Below, one piece after another: positions 42,500 through 51,914 of a DNA stretch of 64,000 nt; position 1 is the first letter of the stretch, and the number at the start of each line of letters is the position of its first letter. The translations under genes were made by a program, and so were the position numbers. The notes under the pieces were generated by a model. That model did no database searches, had not been told where the DNA came from, and saw only the letters and a program-made list of their open reading frames with translations. Origin of the DNA: an uncultured Prevotellaceae bacterium (lineage in GTDB: Bacteria; Bacteroidota; Bacteroidia; Bacteroidales; Bacteroidaceae); the NCBI GenBank assembly GCA_949299545.1, contig CASGAM010000034.1, forward strand, positions 1 to 64,000, given 5' to 3'.

Positions 42500-43966
42500 A
42501 TGACAGTACCACAAGAATTTAAGGATTATATGTATCATCTCTTGGGTGAATTGCGCAGCGGCAGATTAGAGAAAGCTTTGGATGAAGAGCCATCGGTAAG
42601 CGTGCGGATTAACCCTTTTAAAATAAAGACTCCTTTTGATGAATGGAGAAACGTTCCCGAGTTTGACGGAAATGTTCCGTGGGCGAGTGATGCGTTTTAT
42701 TTGCGACAGCGGCCGCCATTTACTTTTGATCCGTTGTTGCATGCCGGATGTTATTATGTGCAGGAAGCTGCATCAATGTTTTTGGAGCAGGCTGTAAGAC
42801 AGTATGTCCATCGGCCTGTGAAGGCATTGGATCTTTGTGCTGCGCCCGGTGGAAAGTCTACGCTTCTGAGGGCGTGTTTGCCGGAAGGCAGTTTCCTTGT
42901 TTGTAATGAGCCCGTAAAGTCGAGGGCTAAGGTATTGGTTGAAAATATGGTTAAATGGGGGCATCCCGGAGTGATGGTTACTAATAATTACCCTGAGGCG
43001 TTTTCCGGTTTACAAGCATACTTTGATTTGATTGTGGCGGATGTACCATGCTCCGGAGAAGGTATGTTCCGTAAGGAAGAGGAGGCAATAAGCGGATGGA
43101 ACATGCAAAGCGTACTGATGTGTCGTGATCGTCAGCGTGATATAATACGTGACGTATGGCCCAGTCTGAAACCCGGGGGATTGCTCGTTTACAGTACCTG
43201 CACGTTTAACCAATATGAGGATGAGGAAAATGTGGCCTGGATTGTCCGCGAACTTGGAGCAGAGGTGTTACCTGTAAATGCCGAATGCAGTTGGGGTGTT
43301 CTTTCAAACTTTCTGCCGGAGAATGAACAAGGGGGAGGAATTCCTGTCTCTCATTTATTGCCTGGTTTCTCACGTGGCGAAGGTTTCTTTCTCTCGGTAT
43401 TGCGGAAAGATGAGGATGTGGAGCCAGCTGAATCATATATGGTAAAACGTCAGGCTCGGCAGAAATCTGTTCGCAGCGGCAACCCTCATTTAAAAGTACC
43501 GGCGGAGTGTATGGAGTGGATTGCTGATGCCGGTATCAAATATGAGTTGAAAAATGAAGAGGGAAGGATTATGGCTTTGCCGGCAGCTTTTTCGTCATGG
43601 TGTCAGCCATTGCATGATCAACTTAATGTTCTTAGTACAGGTGTGGCGGTTGCCGAACAAAAAGGCCGTGATTGGCTGCCATCCCATGGACTTGCCATGA
43701 GTACCTGCTTGAATCGTGACGCGTTTCCGGTATTGGCATTGACGTATAAAGAAGCAGTGTCTTTCCTTCGTAAAGAATCTTTTGTGTTGCCATCATCGCT
43801 GCCGAAAGGTTTTGTTTTGTTGGAATATGAAAATCATCCGTTGGGATTTGTGAAAAATATCGGGATGAGGGCTAACAATCTTTATCCTTCTGAATGGCGC
43901 ATACGAAGCACTTATGACAATGAATATTCATTGACAGCAAGTGGAAACGTACACAATGTAAAATAA
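42500..43966 (+). CDS. RsmF-like rRNA cytosine-C5 methyltransferase
   Basis: 488 residues of the NOL1/NOP2/Sun family. SAM motif LDLCAAPGGKSTLL, the two cysteine motifs DVPCSGEGMFRKE and YSTCTFNQYEDEEN, and an unusually long C-terminal region (from ~residue 310) that resembles the PUA-like tail of RsmF/YebU. It methylates a cytosine in 16S rRNA, probably C1407 by analogy with E. coli. A stretch near residue 90 (CYYVQEAASMFLEQAV) is typical of the family. Confidence 0.88.
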   Translation: MTVPQEFKDYMYHLLGELRSGRLEKALDEEPSVSVRINPFKIKTPFDEWRNVPEFDGNVPWASDAFYLRQRPPFTFDPLLHAGCYYVQEAASMFLEQAVRQYVHRPVKALDLCAAPGGKSTLLRACLPEGSFLVCNEPVKSRAKVLVENMVKWGHPGVMVTNNYPEAFSGLQAYFDLIVADVPCSGEGMFRKEEEAISGWNMQSVLMCRDRQRDIIRDVWPSLKPGGLLVYSTCTFNQYEDEENVAWIVRELGAEVLPVNAECSWGVLSNFLPENEQGGGIPVSHLLPGFSRGEGFFLSVLRKDEDVEPAESYMVKRQARQKSVRSGNPHLKVPAECMEWIADAGIKYELKNEEGRIMALPAAFSSWCQPLHDQLNVLSTGVAVAEQKGRDWLPSHGLAMSTCLNRDAFPVLALTYKEAVSFLRKESFVLPSSLPKGFVLLEYENHPLGFVKNIGMRANNLYPSEWRIRSTYDNEYSLTASGNVHNVK

Positions 43967-44008
43967 TGATAAAATGCTGGTTCCTAAACGATTTTTTTAA
44001 GATAGGAA

Positions 44009-44039
44009 TTTGTATTGAAACACAAAAACATTATATTTG
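44009..44039 (+). promoter_or_regulatory. Promoter of the LMW-phosphatase-like gene
   Basis: TTTG at 44009-44012 and TATATTTG at 44032-44039 are spaced by 19 bp, an ideal Bacteroides promoter, leaving a leader of about 80 nt. Confidence 0.7.
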
Positions 44040-44125
44040 GGACGAGTGATATGTAAATGCGCTTAGGTGAATATGCTATGCAATACTCACATAGGCATAA
44101 GTTTAACCTTTAAAAAGATATTGAT

Positions 44126-44587
44126 ATGAAAGTCTTGTTTATTGGATCCGGATGTGCCTGTAGATTGCCTTTTGCCGAAAGTATTTTCAAGAAGAAATTA
44201 ATGGAAGCAGATGTGACAGGCGTGGAGGTGGAAGCCTTGAATGTTGCGGAATGGGGTGTTAGTACTACTGCTCATGAGGGTGATGTGTGCGATACGACTG
44301 CGAACGAAGTCCTGAATAATGCGGATGTGATAGTTGTGATGGAGGAGAAACAGCGTGATTTCCTAACGAAGTTTATGGATTATAGTTGCTGGAATAAGAT
44401 TCATTTGTTCTTGGATTATTGTAAACGGAAAGTCGGTGTCGTTGACAATTTGACCGGTGACCTACCTTATAGGACAGGTAATGAAGAAGTGAACGACGGA
44501 TGTCAAAAGTTCATTGATTGGTTGAAGTCAGTCATTAAAGAACACATTGTCTCTACAGAGGATGATGCGATGGTAGCAACCGTTTAA
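44126..44587 (+). CDS. LMW protein-tyrosine-phosphatase-like protein lacking the nucleophile
   Basis: 153 residues with the LMW-PTP/arsenate-reductase fold: VLFIGSGCACRLPFAESIF, VEVEALNVAEWGVSTTAHEG, VIVVMEEKQRDFL. Normally the loop reads C-x-G-N-x-C-R-S with the first Cys as nucleophile; here the position six before the Arg is Gly (G-S-G-C-A-C-R), so the usual nucleophile is missing while the second Cys and the Arg are kept. The acid-loop counterpart is DLPYRTG. It is likely inactive as a phosphatase and may be a phosphate or arsenate binder, or a regulatory protein. Own promoter and terminator. Confidence 0.75.
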   Translation: MKVLFIGSGCACRLPFAESIFKKKLMEADVTGVEVEALNVAEWGVSTTAHEGDVCDTTANEVLNNADVIVVMEEKQRDFLTKFMDYSCWNKIHLFLDYCKRKVGVVDNLTGDLPYRTGNEEVNDGCQKFIDWLKSVIKEHIVSTEDDAMVATV

Positions 44588-44668
44588 AATGATATAGATG
44601 AGGAGATATAAAAAGGTTGCAGTGCAGTTAAGATACAAATTGGCAACGTTCATTTTGGGATGTTAGGG

Positions 44669-44704
44669 AGAAGGGATGATTTTAGGATTGTTCCTTCTTT
44701 TTTT
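44669..44704 (+). terminator. Terminator of the LMW-phosphatase-like gene
   Basis: agaagg at 44669-44674 pairs with ccttct at 44693-44698, then TTTTTT. Short stem, long loop. Confidence 0.55.
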
Positions 44705-44736
44705 ATGATGCGAGATGTTTGGAACTTTTGAGATTT

Positions 44737-46812
44737 TCAGAACTGAATGCCAGCGGCAGGATACTCGTCACTGTCTTTTCTTTTTGGAGAGTTGGGAGTT
44801 TTGTTTTCGTTCTTGTCTTTACTGTCATCCTGTACATCTTCAAAAAGTCCATAGGTTGTTCGTAATACCTTGAATTCTGTGCGGCGGTTAAGTGCATTGC
44901 AGATTTCTTGCTGCTCTTCCGGCAGTTTTAGGATAAACTGTTCGGTAAGAGTGTCATTCTCGTTAAGAAAAGTGTAACGTTCAGTCAGTTTCTTATTGAT
45001 GACCTTCGGCTTGCTTTCTCCGTAACCGACTGGAGTAAGGCGATCAGATGCAATGCCATGGGCGATGAGATAGTTGACAACCGACTCTGCCCGGCGTTGT
45101 GACAGCCGGATGTTATAGTCATCGTTGCCACGATAGTCGCAGTGGGAGCTGAGTTCTATCGTCACATTGGGATTTTCGTTGAGCAGGTCGGTCAATGAGT
45201 CAAGTGACAGAGTTGAGGCGTCAGACAGTTCCGCACTGTCAAACTCATAGAATACATTGTTGACCAATACCGGAGCGGTGATGGAAGCCAATGCGAACTG
45301 CAGCACATATTCTTTGCTGACGCTGTCTGTGTCGACACGCAATTCTTCTTTGTGGTTAAGATAGCCTTTGCAGGTACCGAGGAAAACATAATCCACGTGC
45401 GGTTTGATTTCCTGTACAAAAGAACCATCTCCCCTGACGCTTAGTTTCAGGTTCGTACCGTCGTTTCCCACCATATAGACCAAACCGTCGGGCAGTTCAT
45501 AGCCGTCTTTTTCGTAAACCCATCCTTTGACGGTGATTAATACCTCCGGGCAGGTGAAGCTCATGATATGATCCCAGCCTCGTGCGTCTCCCCTGTTGGT
45601 ACTGAAATATCCCCGGTTGTGTAAGCCTTCAAATGTCATTCCAAAGTCATCGCCTTGTGAGTTCATGGGATATTGCAGGTTTTCTACAGTCCAAATGCCG
45701 GTTGTGTCTTGTTGTGCACGGAACAGGTCTAATCCGCCCATACCCGGATGGCCGTCTGATGAGAAATAAAGTTCCCCGTTGGGCCGGAACGTCGGAAACA
45801 TCTCGTTGCCGGGCGTATTGATAGGTTCACCTAAATTTTCTACGCCTCCTAAGCCTTCATCACTCAGGCGGATGCGCCATAAATCCAGTCCGCCTAATCC
45901 GCCGGGCATGTCTGAAACAAAATATAACCAGTTCCCATCCGGCGAAATGGCCGGATGCGCATAGGATGAAAGTGTGTCTTTGGTGATGACGAGCGGTTGG
46001 GGAGCGGCCCATGAGGCGTCAGTCCGTGTGGAAGTGTAGATTTGTGCAAAACGGGGATAATCGGGATCGTGGGTGCAGCGGGTGAAGTACATGGTTTTGC
46101 CGTCAGGGGAGAACGCGCATGCCCCTTCGTCGTATTCACTGTTGATTTCCGATTCAATCAGTTCGGGGGATTGCCATTTCCCGTTCTCGTCTTTTTTGGC
46201 CATGAAAATATCGGCGTTGGCCAGTCCGGTGATACCGCTGATGTCACCGCCGGTCACTTGCGGCCGGGTCGTAGTAAGGTAAAGTTGTTCTGAATCGTCA
46301 CCCGACAGCATCGGACTGTAATCACTGCGGCGTCCGTTGAAAAGCGCTTCTTTCTTTACGGAATAGAGCGTGGGCTTTTCTTTCCAGATTTGTGCTAAAT
46401 GGCAGCCTTGCCAGCCGTGGTGCGCCAATATGTTTTCGGGGTCGTGTTCCAGGTAAGTTTCATAGCTTTTGATGGCGTTCTTATAGTCGCCATTCTTATG
46501 CTGCATCTTGGCCAGATGGAGAAAAACTATGCTGTCCTTGTAGTTGTATCGTACCGCATTCTGATAGGAGCCTAATGCACGTGTCGTGTAGTTGATGAGG
46601 CGGAAACATTCTGCGGCCTTGAACGCCCGTTCGCCTCTTTTGTCCCGTTCTTTGGGTGGGGTACGCATATAGGCTTTACGGTATTCTGTCGCAGCGTCGA
46701 AATATTCGCCGATGGCGTAATGCTTGTCTCCTCTTTTGACATTGTATTCCGGCCCGCAGCCGGCCAGCAACGGGAGTAATAAAAGGGCGAGCAAGCAAAA
46801 CTTTTGTTTCAT
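44737..46812 (-). CDS. PorE-like TPR / beta-propeller / OmpA lipoprotein
   Basis: 691 residues, start ATG 46812 (MKQKFCLLALLLLPLLAGC), which gives a lipoprotein signal with lipobox cysteine. Then TPR-like helices (~30-180; AIGEYFDAATEYRKAYMR), a PD40-type beta-propeller (~190-450; SPDGKTMYFTRCTHD, ISPDGNWLYFVSDMPGGLGG), a small CarbopepD-like domain with VKGWVYEKDGYELPDG, and an OmpA domain (ALASITAPVLVNNVFYEFDS, HCDYRGNDDYNIRLSQRRA) for peptidoglycan binding. This order is that of PorE, which anchors the type IX secretion machine to peptidoglycan; related proteins exist in species without T9SS. It starts 26 bp after topB. Confidence 0.8.
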   Translation of the reverse strand: MKQKFCLLALLLLPLLAGCGPEYNVKRGDKHYAIGEYFDAATEYRKAYMRTPPKERDKRGERAFKAAECFRLINYTTRALGSYQNAVRYNYKDSIVFLHLAKMQHKNGDYKNAIKSYETYLEHDPENILAHHGWQGCHLAQIWKEKPTLYSVKKEALFNGRRSDYSPMLSGDDSEQLYLTTTRPQVTGGDISGITGLANADIFMAKKDENGKWQSPELIESEINSEYDEGACAFSPDGKTMYFTRCTHDPDYPRFAQIYTSTRTDASWAAPQPLVITKDTLSSYAHPAISPDGNWLYFVSDMPGGLGGLDLWRIRLSDEGLGGVENLGEPINTPGNEMFPTFRPNGELYFSSDGHPGMGGLDLFRAQQDTTGIWTVENLQYPMNSQGDDFGMTFEGLHNRGYFSTNRGDARGWDHIMSFTCPEVLITVKGWVYEKDGYELPDGLVYMVGNDGTNLKLSVRGDGSFVQEIKPHVDYVFLGTCKGYLNHKEELRVDTDSVSKEYVLQFALASITAPVLVNNVFYEFDSAELSDASTLSLDSLTDLLNENPNVTIELSSHCDYRGNDDYNIRLSQRRAESVVNYLIAHGIASDRLTPVGYGESKPKVINKKLTERYTFLNENDTLTEQFILKLPEEQQEICNALNRRTEFKVLRTTYGLFEDVQDDSKDKNENKTPNSPKRKDSDEYPAAGIQF

Positions 46813-46838
46813 GCTGATATAACGCAGCAGTTTGCTTA

Positions 46839-49028
46839 TTATTGTTTTATGGGAAGCCGGAATGTACATCCGTTTTTCCATTCTGAACACCCGAAAGCGG
46901 TTTTTCCTTTGATGATATGTCCTTTTCCGCAGAGGGGGCACACGGAACCTTCACTGATTGCCGGCATATCGGCTTTTGCTTCAGCGAGGGTGCCTGGAAG
47001 AAGGTTGCTGTCTTGCGGCTTTCTTTGGGATGCCTCGTCCTCTACAGCCTTTTCAGTCTTCTTCTGCCTTACTGTTCGTTTCTTTGTTTCGTTGCCCTTT
47101 TGCGGTGTACGGCCTGTTTTTCCGTCGGTTTCTTGTGCGTTGTCGTTTACGAGCGTTACGCGCCGGTTCGTATTGTCCGCCAGTACGGTGTGAACAATAT
47201 CGGCAACCATGGATTTCAGTTCTTCCAGAAACGTTTTGGCGTCGTAAGTGTTTTTTTCTATCTGGCGCAGCTTGCGTTCCCAAATTCCGGTCAGTTCGGC
47301 GCTTTTGAGCAATTCTTCCCGGATGAGGCCGATGAGTTCCACTCCGGTAGGGGTAGCTATCAGATTCTTACGTTCCTTACGGATATAGTGGCGTTTGAAG
47401 AGGGTTTCGATAATCGCAGCACGGGTAGACGGCCGCCCGATACCGTTTTCTTTCAGGGCGTCGCGCAAGGTCTCGTCTTCTACCAGGCGTCCGGCTGTCT
47501 CCATGGCGCGCAACAAAGTAGCTTCGGTGTATGGTTTGGGTGGTTGGGTCCACTTCTCGGCAAGATCAGGCTTGTGGGGGCCGCTTTCCCCTTTGTTGAA
47601 TGTCGGCAGTGTGCGTTCATCGTCTTTCTGGGCTGCCGTTTCATTTTCTGCCTTTTTTTCTTGTGCATAGACATCGCGCCATCCGGCTGCAAGAATCTGT
47701 TTGCCGGTGGCTTTGAACGGTATGTTGGCCGTCTCGCCGTTTACCGTGGTCGTCGCGAATTTGCAGTCGGGGTAGAAGGCCGCTATGAAACGGCGGGCAA
47801 TAAGGTCGAACACCAGTTCCTCGTTTTGTGTCAGGTCACGTGGCGGTACGCCGGTAGGGATGATGGCATGATGGTCAGTCACTTTTGATGAGTCGAACAC
47901 CTTTTTGCTTTTTTTCAGGGGTGTACCGCGCAGAGGATTGAGCAGGGCATCGTAGCGTCCGACCAGTCCTTTCATGATGTTGTTGCATTTCGGGTAAATG
48001 TCATCGCTCAGGAATGTGGTGTCAACGCGTGGATATGTAGTGATTTTCTTTTCGTAAAGTGACTGGATGGTTTGTAGCGTCATGTCTGCCGAGAAGCCGA
48101 ACTTTTTGTTGCATTCCACCTGCAAAGAGGTGAGGTCGAACAAACGTGGCGGGGCTTCTGTACCATTTTTCTTGGTGACGGACGTAATGGTGAACGGCGC
48201 CTCTTTGATTTGTTCTAACGCTTGCCTTCCTTCCGCTTCGTCGGTGAAGCCTCTCCGTGCTAATTCCGTTCCGTTCTTTCCGTTTTCTTTAGCTTTCTCG
48301 TCAGTATTATCATTTTCCGCTTCTTCGTCTTGCTCCATGACAGCCGTGAACGTGGTGTCACGGTACAAGGTTGTCAGCACCCAGTAAGGTTCGGGCGTGA
48401 AGTGTTCAATTTCCTGTTGCCGTTTTACGATGAGTGCCAATGTGGGGGTTTGTACGCGGCCGATGCTCAATACTTGTCGGCCTTGAGCGTATTTCAGAGT
48501 GTAAAGCCGGGTGGCGTTCATGCCCAATGTCCAGTCTCCTATGGCGCGGCTCAGGCCGGCCTCGTAGAGTGACTGGTATTCGCTTTGGTCCTTGAGCGTA
48601 TTGAATCCTTCACGGATGGCCTCTTCGGTAAGCGAAGAAATCCATAGCCGTTTGACAGGGCAACGGGCACCGGCTTTTTGCATGACCCAACGTTGTATGA
48701 GTTCGCCTTCTTGGCCGGCATCACCGCAGTTGATAATCAGGTCGGCGGCCTGCATCAGCCGTTCGATGGTTTGGAACTGCTTTTCGATGCCGCTGTCGTT
48801 TTTCAGTTTGATGCCGAAGCGCGGGGGAATCATTGGGAGTGCTGAAAGACTCCACGATTTCCATAATGGTGTGTATTCGTGCGGTTCTTTCAGTTCACAG
48901 AGATGGCCGAAAGTCCATGTCACTTGGTAGCCGTTTCCTTCCAAATAACCGTCGTGGCTTTTTGTTGCTCCCAGTACATGGGCAATGTCTTTGGCTACAC
49001 TCGGCTTTTCTGCGATACATACAATCAT
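46839..49028 (-). CDS. topB: DNA topoisomerase III
   Basis: 729 residues of a type IA topoisomerase. The TOPRIM N-terminus (IVCIAEKPSVAKDIAHVLGA, CGDAGQEGELIQRWV), the active-site tyrosine in KKITTYPRVDTTFLS, and a C-terminal single zinc-ribbon-type domain with CPLCGKGHI and CSEWKNGCTF fit TopB. It relaxes and decatenates DNA. A Lys/Glu/Thr-rich linker (~590-690) joins core and zinc domain. The rarely seen Asn/Glu-rich insertion near residue 245 (DEEAENDNTDEKAKENG) suggests a variable loop. Confidence 0.93.
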   Translation of the reverse strand: MIVCIAEKPSVAKDIAHVLGATKSHDGYLEGNGYQVTWTFGHLCELKEPHEYTPLWKSWSLSALPMIPPRFGIKLKNDSGIEKQFQTIERLMQAADLIINCGDAGQEGELIQRWVMQKAGARCPVKRLWISSLTEEAIREGFNTLKDQSEYQSLYEAGLSRAIGDWTLGMNATRLYTLKYAQGRQVLSIGRVQTPTLALIVKRQQEIEHFTPEPYWVLTTLYRDTTFTAVMEQDEEAENDNTDEKAKENGKNGTELARRGFTDEAEGRQALEQIKEAPFTITSVTKKNGTEAPPRLFDLTSLQVECNKKFGFSADMTLQTIQSLYEKKITTYPRVDTTFLSDDIYPKCNNIMKGLVGRYDALLNPLRGTPLKKSKKVFDSSKVTDHHAIIPTGVPPRDLTQNEELVFDLIARRFIAAFYPDCKFATTTVNGETANIPFKATGKQILAAGWRDVYAQEKKAENETAAQKDDERTLPTFNKGESGPHKPDLAEKWTQPPKPYTEATLLRAMETAGRLVEDETLRDALKENGIGRPSTRAAIIETLFKRHYIRKERKNLIATPTGVELIGLIREELLKSAELTGIWERKLRQIEKNTYDAKTFLEELKSMVADIVHTVLADNTNRRVTLVNDNAQETDGKTGRTPQKGNETKKRTVRQKKTEKAVEDEASQRKPQDSNLLPGTLAEAKADMPAISEGSVCPLCGKGHIIKGKTAFGCSEWKNGCTFRLPIKQ

Positions 49029-49280
49029 GTTGCGGGTCTGATAAGGTTTTTATCTGCGAAGATAGTAAAACTCGGTCAAATATGGATGGATAAGAACGGA
49101 ATATTGCAATTTGCCGGGGCGACGGGAATGAATATGGAGATGTTTGTATGTCGTTCAGGTGAAAGGGATAAATTCCTGCAATGCCGGTTTTCGGTAATGC
49201 TTTTTAAAGAAATTTGCCTTTTACTTATGTCTCTGTTTATCAATCATTTCCGGAGGGTTCTTTTGACGGTAAAAATACAA
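49029..49280. other. Intergenic stretch upstream of topB
   Basis: A 573-bp gap separates topB from dsbD. This first part contains the topB promoter area, with a near-match -7 box on the leftward strand (TATCTTCG, 49057-49064). I see no supported gene in the gap; the interspersed repeat and the dsbD terminator occupy the remainder. Confidence 0.4.
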
Positions 49281-49349
49281 GCGGTCGCAACAAAATTTGC
49301 AACCTGTCGCTTCTACAAGGCGACCGCTTGCAAATTTTGTTGCGACCGC
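49281..49349. repeat. 69-bp interspersed palindromic repeat, copy 2
   Basis: Positions 49281-49302 form a perfect 22-bp stem with 49328-49349 (GCGGTCGCAACAAAATTTGCAA against its reverse complement), enclosing a 25-bp loop that itself contains CCTGTCGCTTCTACAAGGCG. In the opposite orientation it aligns end to end with 25839-25907, with several substitutions including compensatory ones in the arms. Both copies are intergenic. Confidence 0.8.
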
Positions 49350-49532
49350 ACGCTGTGGAGCTGCTTACGCGGAGGTTTTCCGGCAGCTCGTCAGATGGTG
49401 TCATTGGCTTTTGTTTGTTCGGCCTGAAAAGGATGTTTTGCGGGAAGATTCAGCGAAAGATTGTTTCTCGTTTCGCAGAGTTTGAAATGTATATGGCTGC
49501 CGGTAGGAGATGTAAGCAGGTGATTTAAAAAA

Positions 49533-49567
49533 GTGAAGTTGCATCCACAAACCGGATACAACTTCAC
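49533..49567 (-). terminator. Terminator of dsbD
   Basis: gtgaagttgcatcc at 49533-49546 pairs with ggatacaacttcac at 49554-49567 (one mismatch); the leftward strand continues with TTTTTT. Confidence 0.85.
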
Positions 49568-49601
49568 ATATATAATTTCTTTCTATTTATTGGAGACGTG
49601 G

Positions 49602-51644
49602 TTAGTGTTTGGACTTGTAATTTTTCAAACCTGTTTTAAGAAACTCTACATATTTCTCAATGTCTTCATCGTATGAATATGACTTGTTCAACGGCATTCC
49701 CTCGTTGTCAAGCAACACATAGAACGGTTGGGCATTGGCTCCGAATTTGGTACGTTGCAGGTAGCTCCATTTGTCACCAACCGTGCGCAAGGTGCGTTGC
49801 TGCCCGTTTTCGGTTACTTTAATATGTTCAGGCAGCGGTGTCTTGTCGTCTACAAACAGGGTAATCAGCACATAGTCATTATTCATGATGTCTGCCACCT
49901 GTTGGTCGGCCCAGACCGCCAGTTCCATTTTACGGCAATTCACGCAGCCGTAACCGGTGAAATCAAGCATTACAGGTTTGCCATGTCGTTTTGCATATTC
50001 CATACCTGCATCGTAATCTGTAAATTGGGCTTCAACCTCATTTTCGTACAAGTTGAAGTCTTGAGTACTCATGGGGGGAGCAAAGGCGCTGATGGCTTTC
50101 AGAGGGGCGCCCCAAAGACCGGGCACCATGTAAATGGCAAAAGCGATGGAGAAAAGGGCGAGGAAGAAACGGGTTACACCGATTTTTCCGTCCTCGTCTT
50201 CGTCATGTGGGAAACGTATTTTTCCGAGCAGGTAAAGCCCTAACAGACCGAAGATGGCTATCCATAAGGCAAGGAATGTTTCTCTGTCGAGAATATGCCA
50301 GCCGTAAGCGAGGTCGGCCACGGAAAGGAACTTCAAGGCAAAAGCCAGTTCAATGAAGCCGAGGCATACTTTTACGCAGTTCATCCAGTTGCCGGATTTC
50401 GGCATTTGTTTCAGCCATGTAGGGAATAAGGCAAACAAGGAGAAAGGTAAAGCCAAGGCTATGGCAAAACCCAGCATGCCGATGGTCGGCGCAAGAATGC
50501 TGCCTGTAGAGGAAACTTCGACGAGAAGGAATCCTATGATGGGGCCTGTACATGAAAAAGAAACCAGCACAAGTGTAAACGCCATGAGGAAGATGCTCAG
50601 CAGACCCGTTGTCGATTCTGCTTTGTTGTCTACGGCACTGCTCCAGGATGATGGCAGGGTTATTTCAAATGCTCCGAAGAAACTGGCAGCAAACACGACT
50701 AACATCAAGCAAAAGACAATGTTAAACACAGCATTAGTAGATAGCGCGTTCAAGGCGCTTGCACCGAAAATGGCTGTTACGAGCAAACCGAGCAACACGT
50801 AAATGACGACGATGCTCGTACCATAGATGGACGCATCGCGCACGCCTTTTCTCTTGTCCCCGGAACGTTTCAGGAAGAAACTGACAGTCATGGGGATAAT
50901 CGGCCAGACGCAAGGTGTGAGCAGTGCAACCAAACCGCCCAGGAATCCTAACAGGAAAATCATCCACCAGGATTGGGACGTGGCATTCGATACCGGTTCG
51001 CCGAACGCAGATAGTTGGTCAATGACAGGTGTCCAGTAATCAGTCGTTTCTTGAGTGACGTTTTCCGTTGTTTGTTGGGAAGCAGTTTGAAGGCTGTCAT
51101 CTGTCGTTTTTTGCGCTTCGTTAAGTTTAGTCATGGGAATAGTCGTAGATTCCACTTTTTCTGTAGCAGATGTTGCTGTTTTTGCAGGTGTAATGCCTTT
51201 GCCGCTGTATTCAAATTCAACCTGAGAAGGCGGAATGCAGTTCTCATCGTTGCAGGCTCCATAAGTAAGGTAACCTTTTATTGTGTAGTTTTCGCCTGTT
51301 ATGCGTATTTTTTGCGAAAATGATGCCGTACCTTCCATGTATGAGACATCCATGCCAAACATTTCATCATATTTTTTTATGACTTTGCCGGTTGGCATTA
51401 ATTTGCCGGATGGTTCTGCACCTGTTATTTCATCGAATTCGACGGTTGCTGATGTCGGACCGCTTTCTGCGTTGTCGGTTGAGTAAACATGCCATCCGGA
51501 TTCTATTTGCCCCTTAAAGACGATTTCAAATTCTGTATCAGAAATTTTATTTTGGCTGACTGTGAATTTCACCGGGTCATGCATTTGAGCCAAAGCAGGT
51601 AAAATGCCAATGAATGGTATAAGCAGTAATAACAATCTTTTCAT
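49602..51644 (-). CDS. dsbD: DsbD-type thiol:disulfide interchange protein
   Basis: 680 residues: signal peptide, an N-terminal DsbD-alpha-like domain (IESGWHVYSTDNAE; cysteines in YGACNDENCIPP), a Thr/Glu-rich linker (~165-215), eight or so membrane helices starting FLGGLVALLTPCVWPIIPM with the cysteine pair spread over the transmembrane part, and a C-terminal thioredoxin domain with FTGYGCVNCRKMELAVWAD. It passes electrons from cytoplasmic thioredoxin to periplasmic proteins. Confidence 0.92.
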   Translation of the reverse strand: MKRLLLLLIPFIGILPALAQMHDPVKFTVSQNKISDTEFEIVFKGQIESGWHVYSTDNAESGPTSATVEFDEITGAEPSGKLMPTGKVIKKYDEMFGMDVSYMEGTASFSQKIRITGENYTIKGYLTYGACNDENCIPPSQVEFEYSGKGITPAKTATSATEKVESTTIPMTKLNEAQKTTDDSLQTASQQTTENVTQETTDYWTPVIDQLSAFGEPVSNATSQSWWMIFLLGFLGGLVALLTPCVWPIIPMTVSFFLKRSGDKRKGVRDASIYGTSIVVIYVLLGLLVTAIFGASALNALSTNAVFNIVFCLMLVVFAASFFGAFEITLPSSWSSAVDNKAESTTGLLSIFLMAFTLVLVSFSCTGPIIGFLLVEVSSTGSILAPTIGMLGFAIALALPFSLFALFPTWLKQMPKSGNWMNCVKVCLGFIELAFALKFLSVADLAYGWHILDRETFLALWIAIFGLLGLYLLGKIRFPHDEDEDGKIGVTRFFLALFSIAFAIYMVPGLWGAPLKAISAFAPPMSTQDFNLYENEVEAQFTDYDAGMEYAKRHGKPVMLDFTGYGCVNCRKMELAVWADQQVADIMNNDYVLITLFVDDKTPLPEHIKVTENGQQRTLRTVGDKWSYLQRTKFGANAQPFYVLLDNEGMPLNKSYSYDEDIEKYVEFLKTGLKNYKSKH

Positions 51645-51671
51645 GACTAAAAAACTTGGTTATAATGGTTG

Positions 51672-51679
51672 CAAATATA
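51672..51679 (-). promoter_or_regulatory. -7 box of dsbD
   Basis: Leftward TATATTTG, a full TAnnTTTG match, 28 bp before the start codon. Confidence 0.55.
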
Positions 51680-51753
51680 GGTAAAAATATGATTCATGCT
51701 CATTTTATAATGGACTAATTTATATTCAGTCTTAATATAGTCAGTATAAAAAA

Positions 51754-51791
51754 AGTCCCCTTCAGAGCTTTTAATGCTTTCTGGGGGGACT
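51754..51791 (-). terminator. Terminator of the GH43 gene
   Basis: agtcccc at 51754-51760 pairs with ggggact at 51785-51791, extended inward by an imperfect stem; the leftward strand then reads TTTTTTT. Confidence 0.8.
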
Positions 51792-51914
51792 TCTTTCTGA
51801 ATATTTAAGGGAAAGTGTCTGGCCAAATATAGTTAATATGATGAAAATATAAAAACAAAAACCGATAATAATATTAATGAGATAAAAACTTGGACGAAAT
51901 CTAAAAAGATAGGG

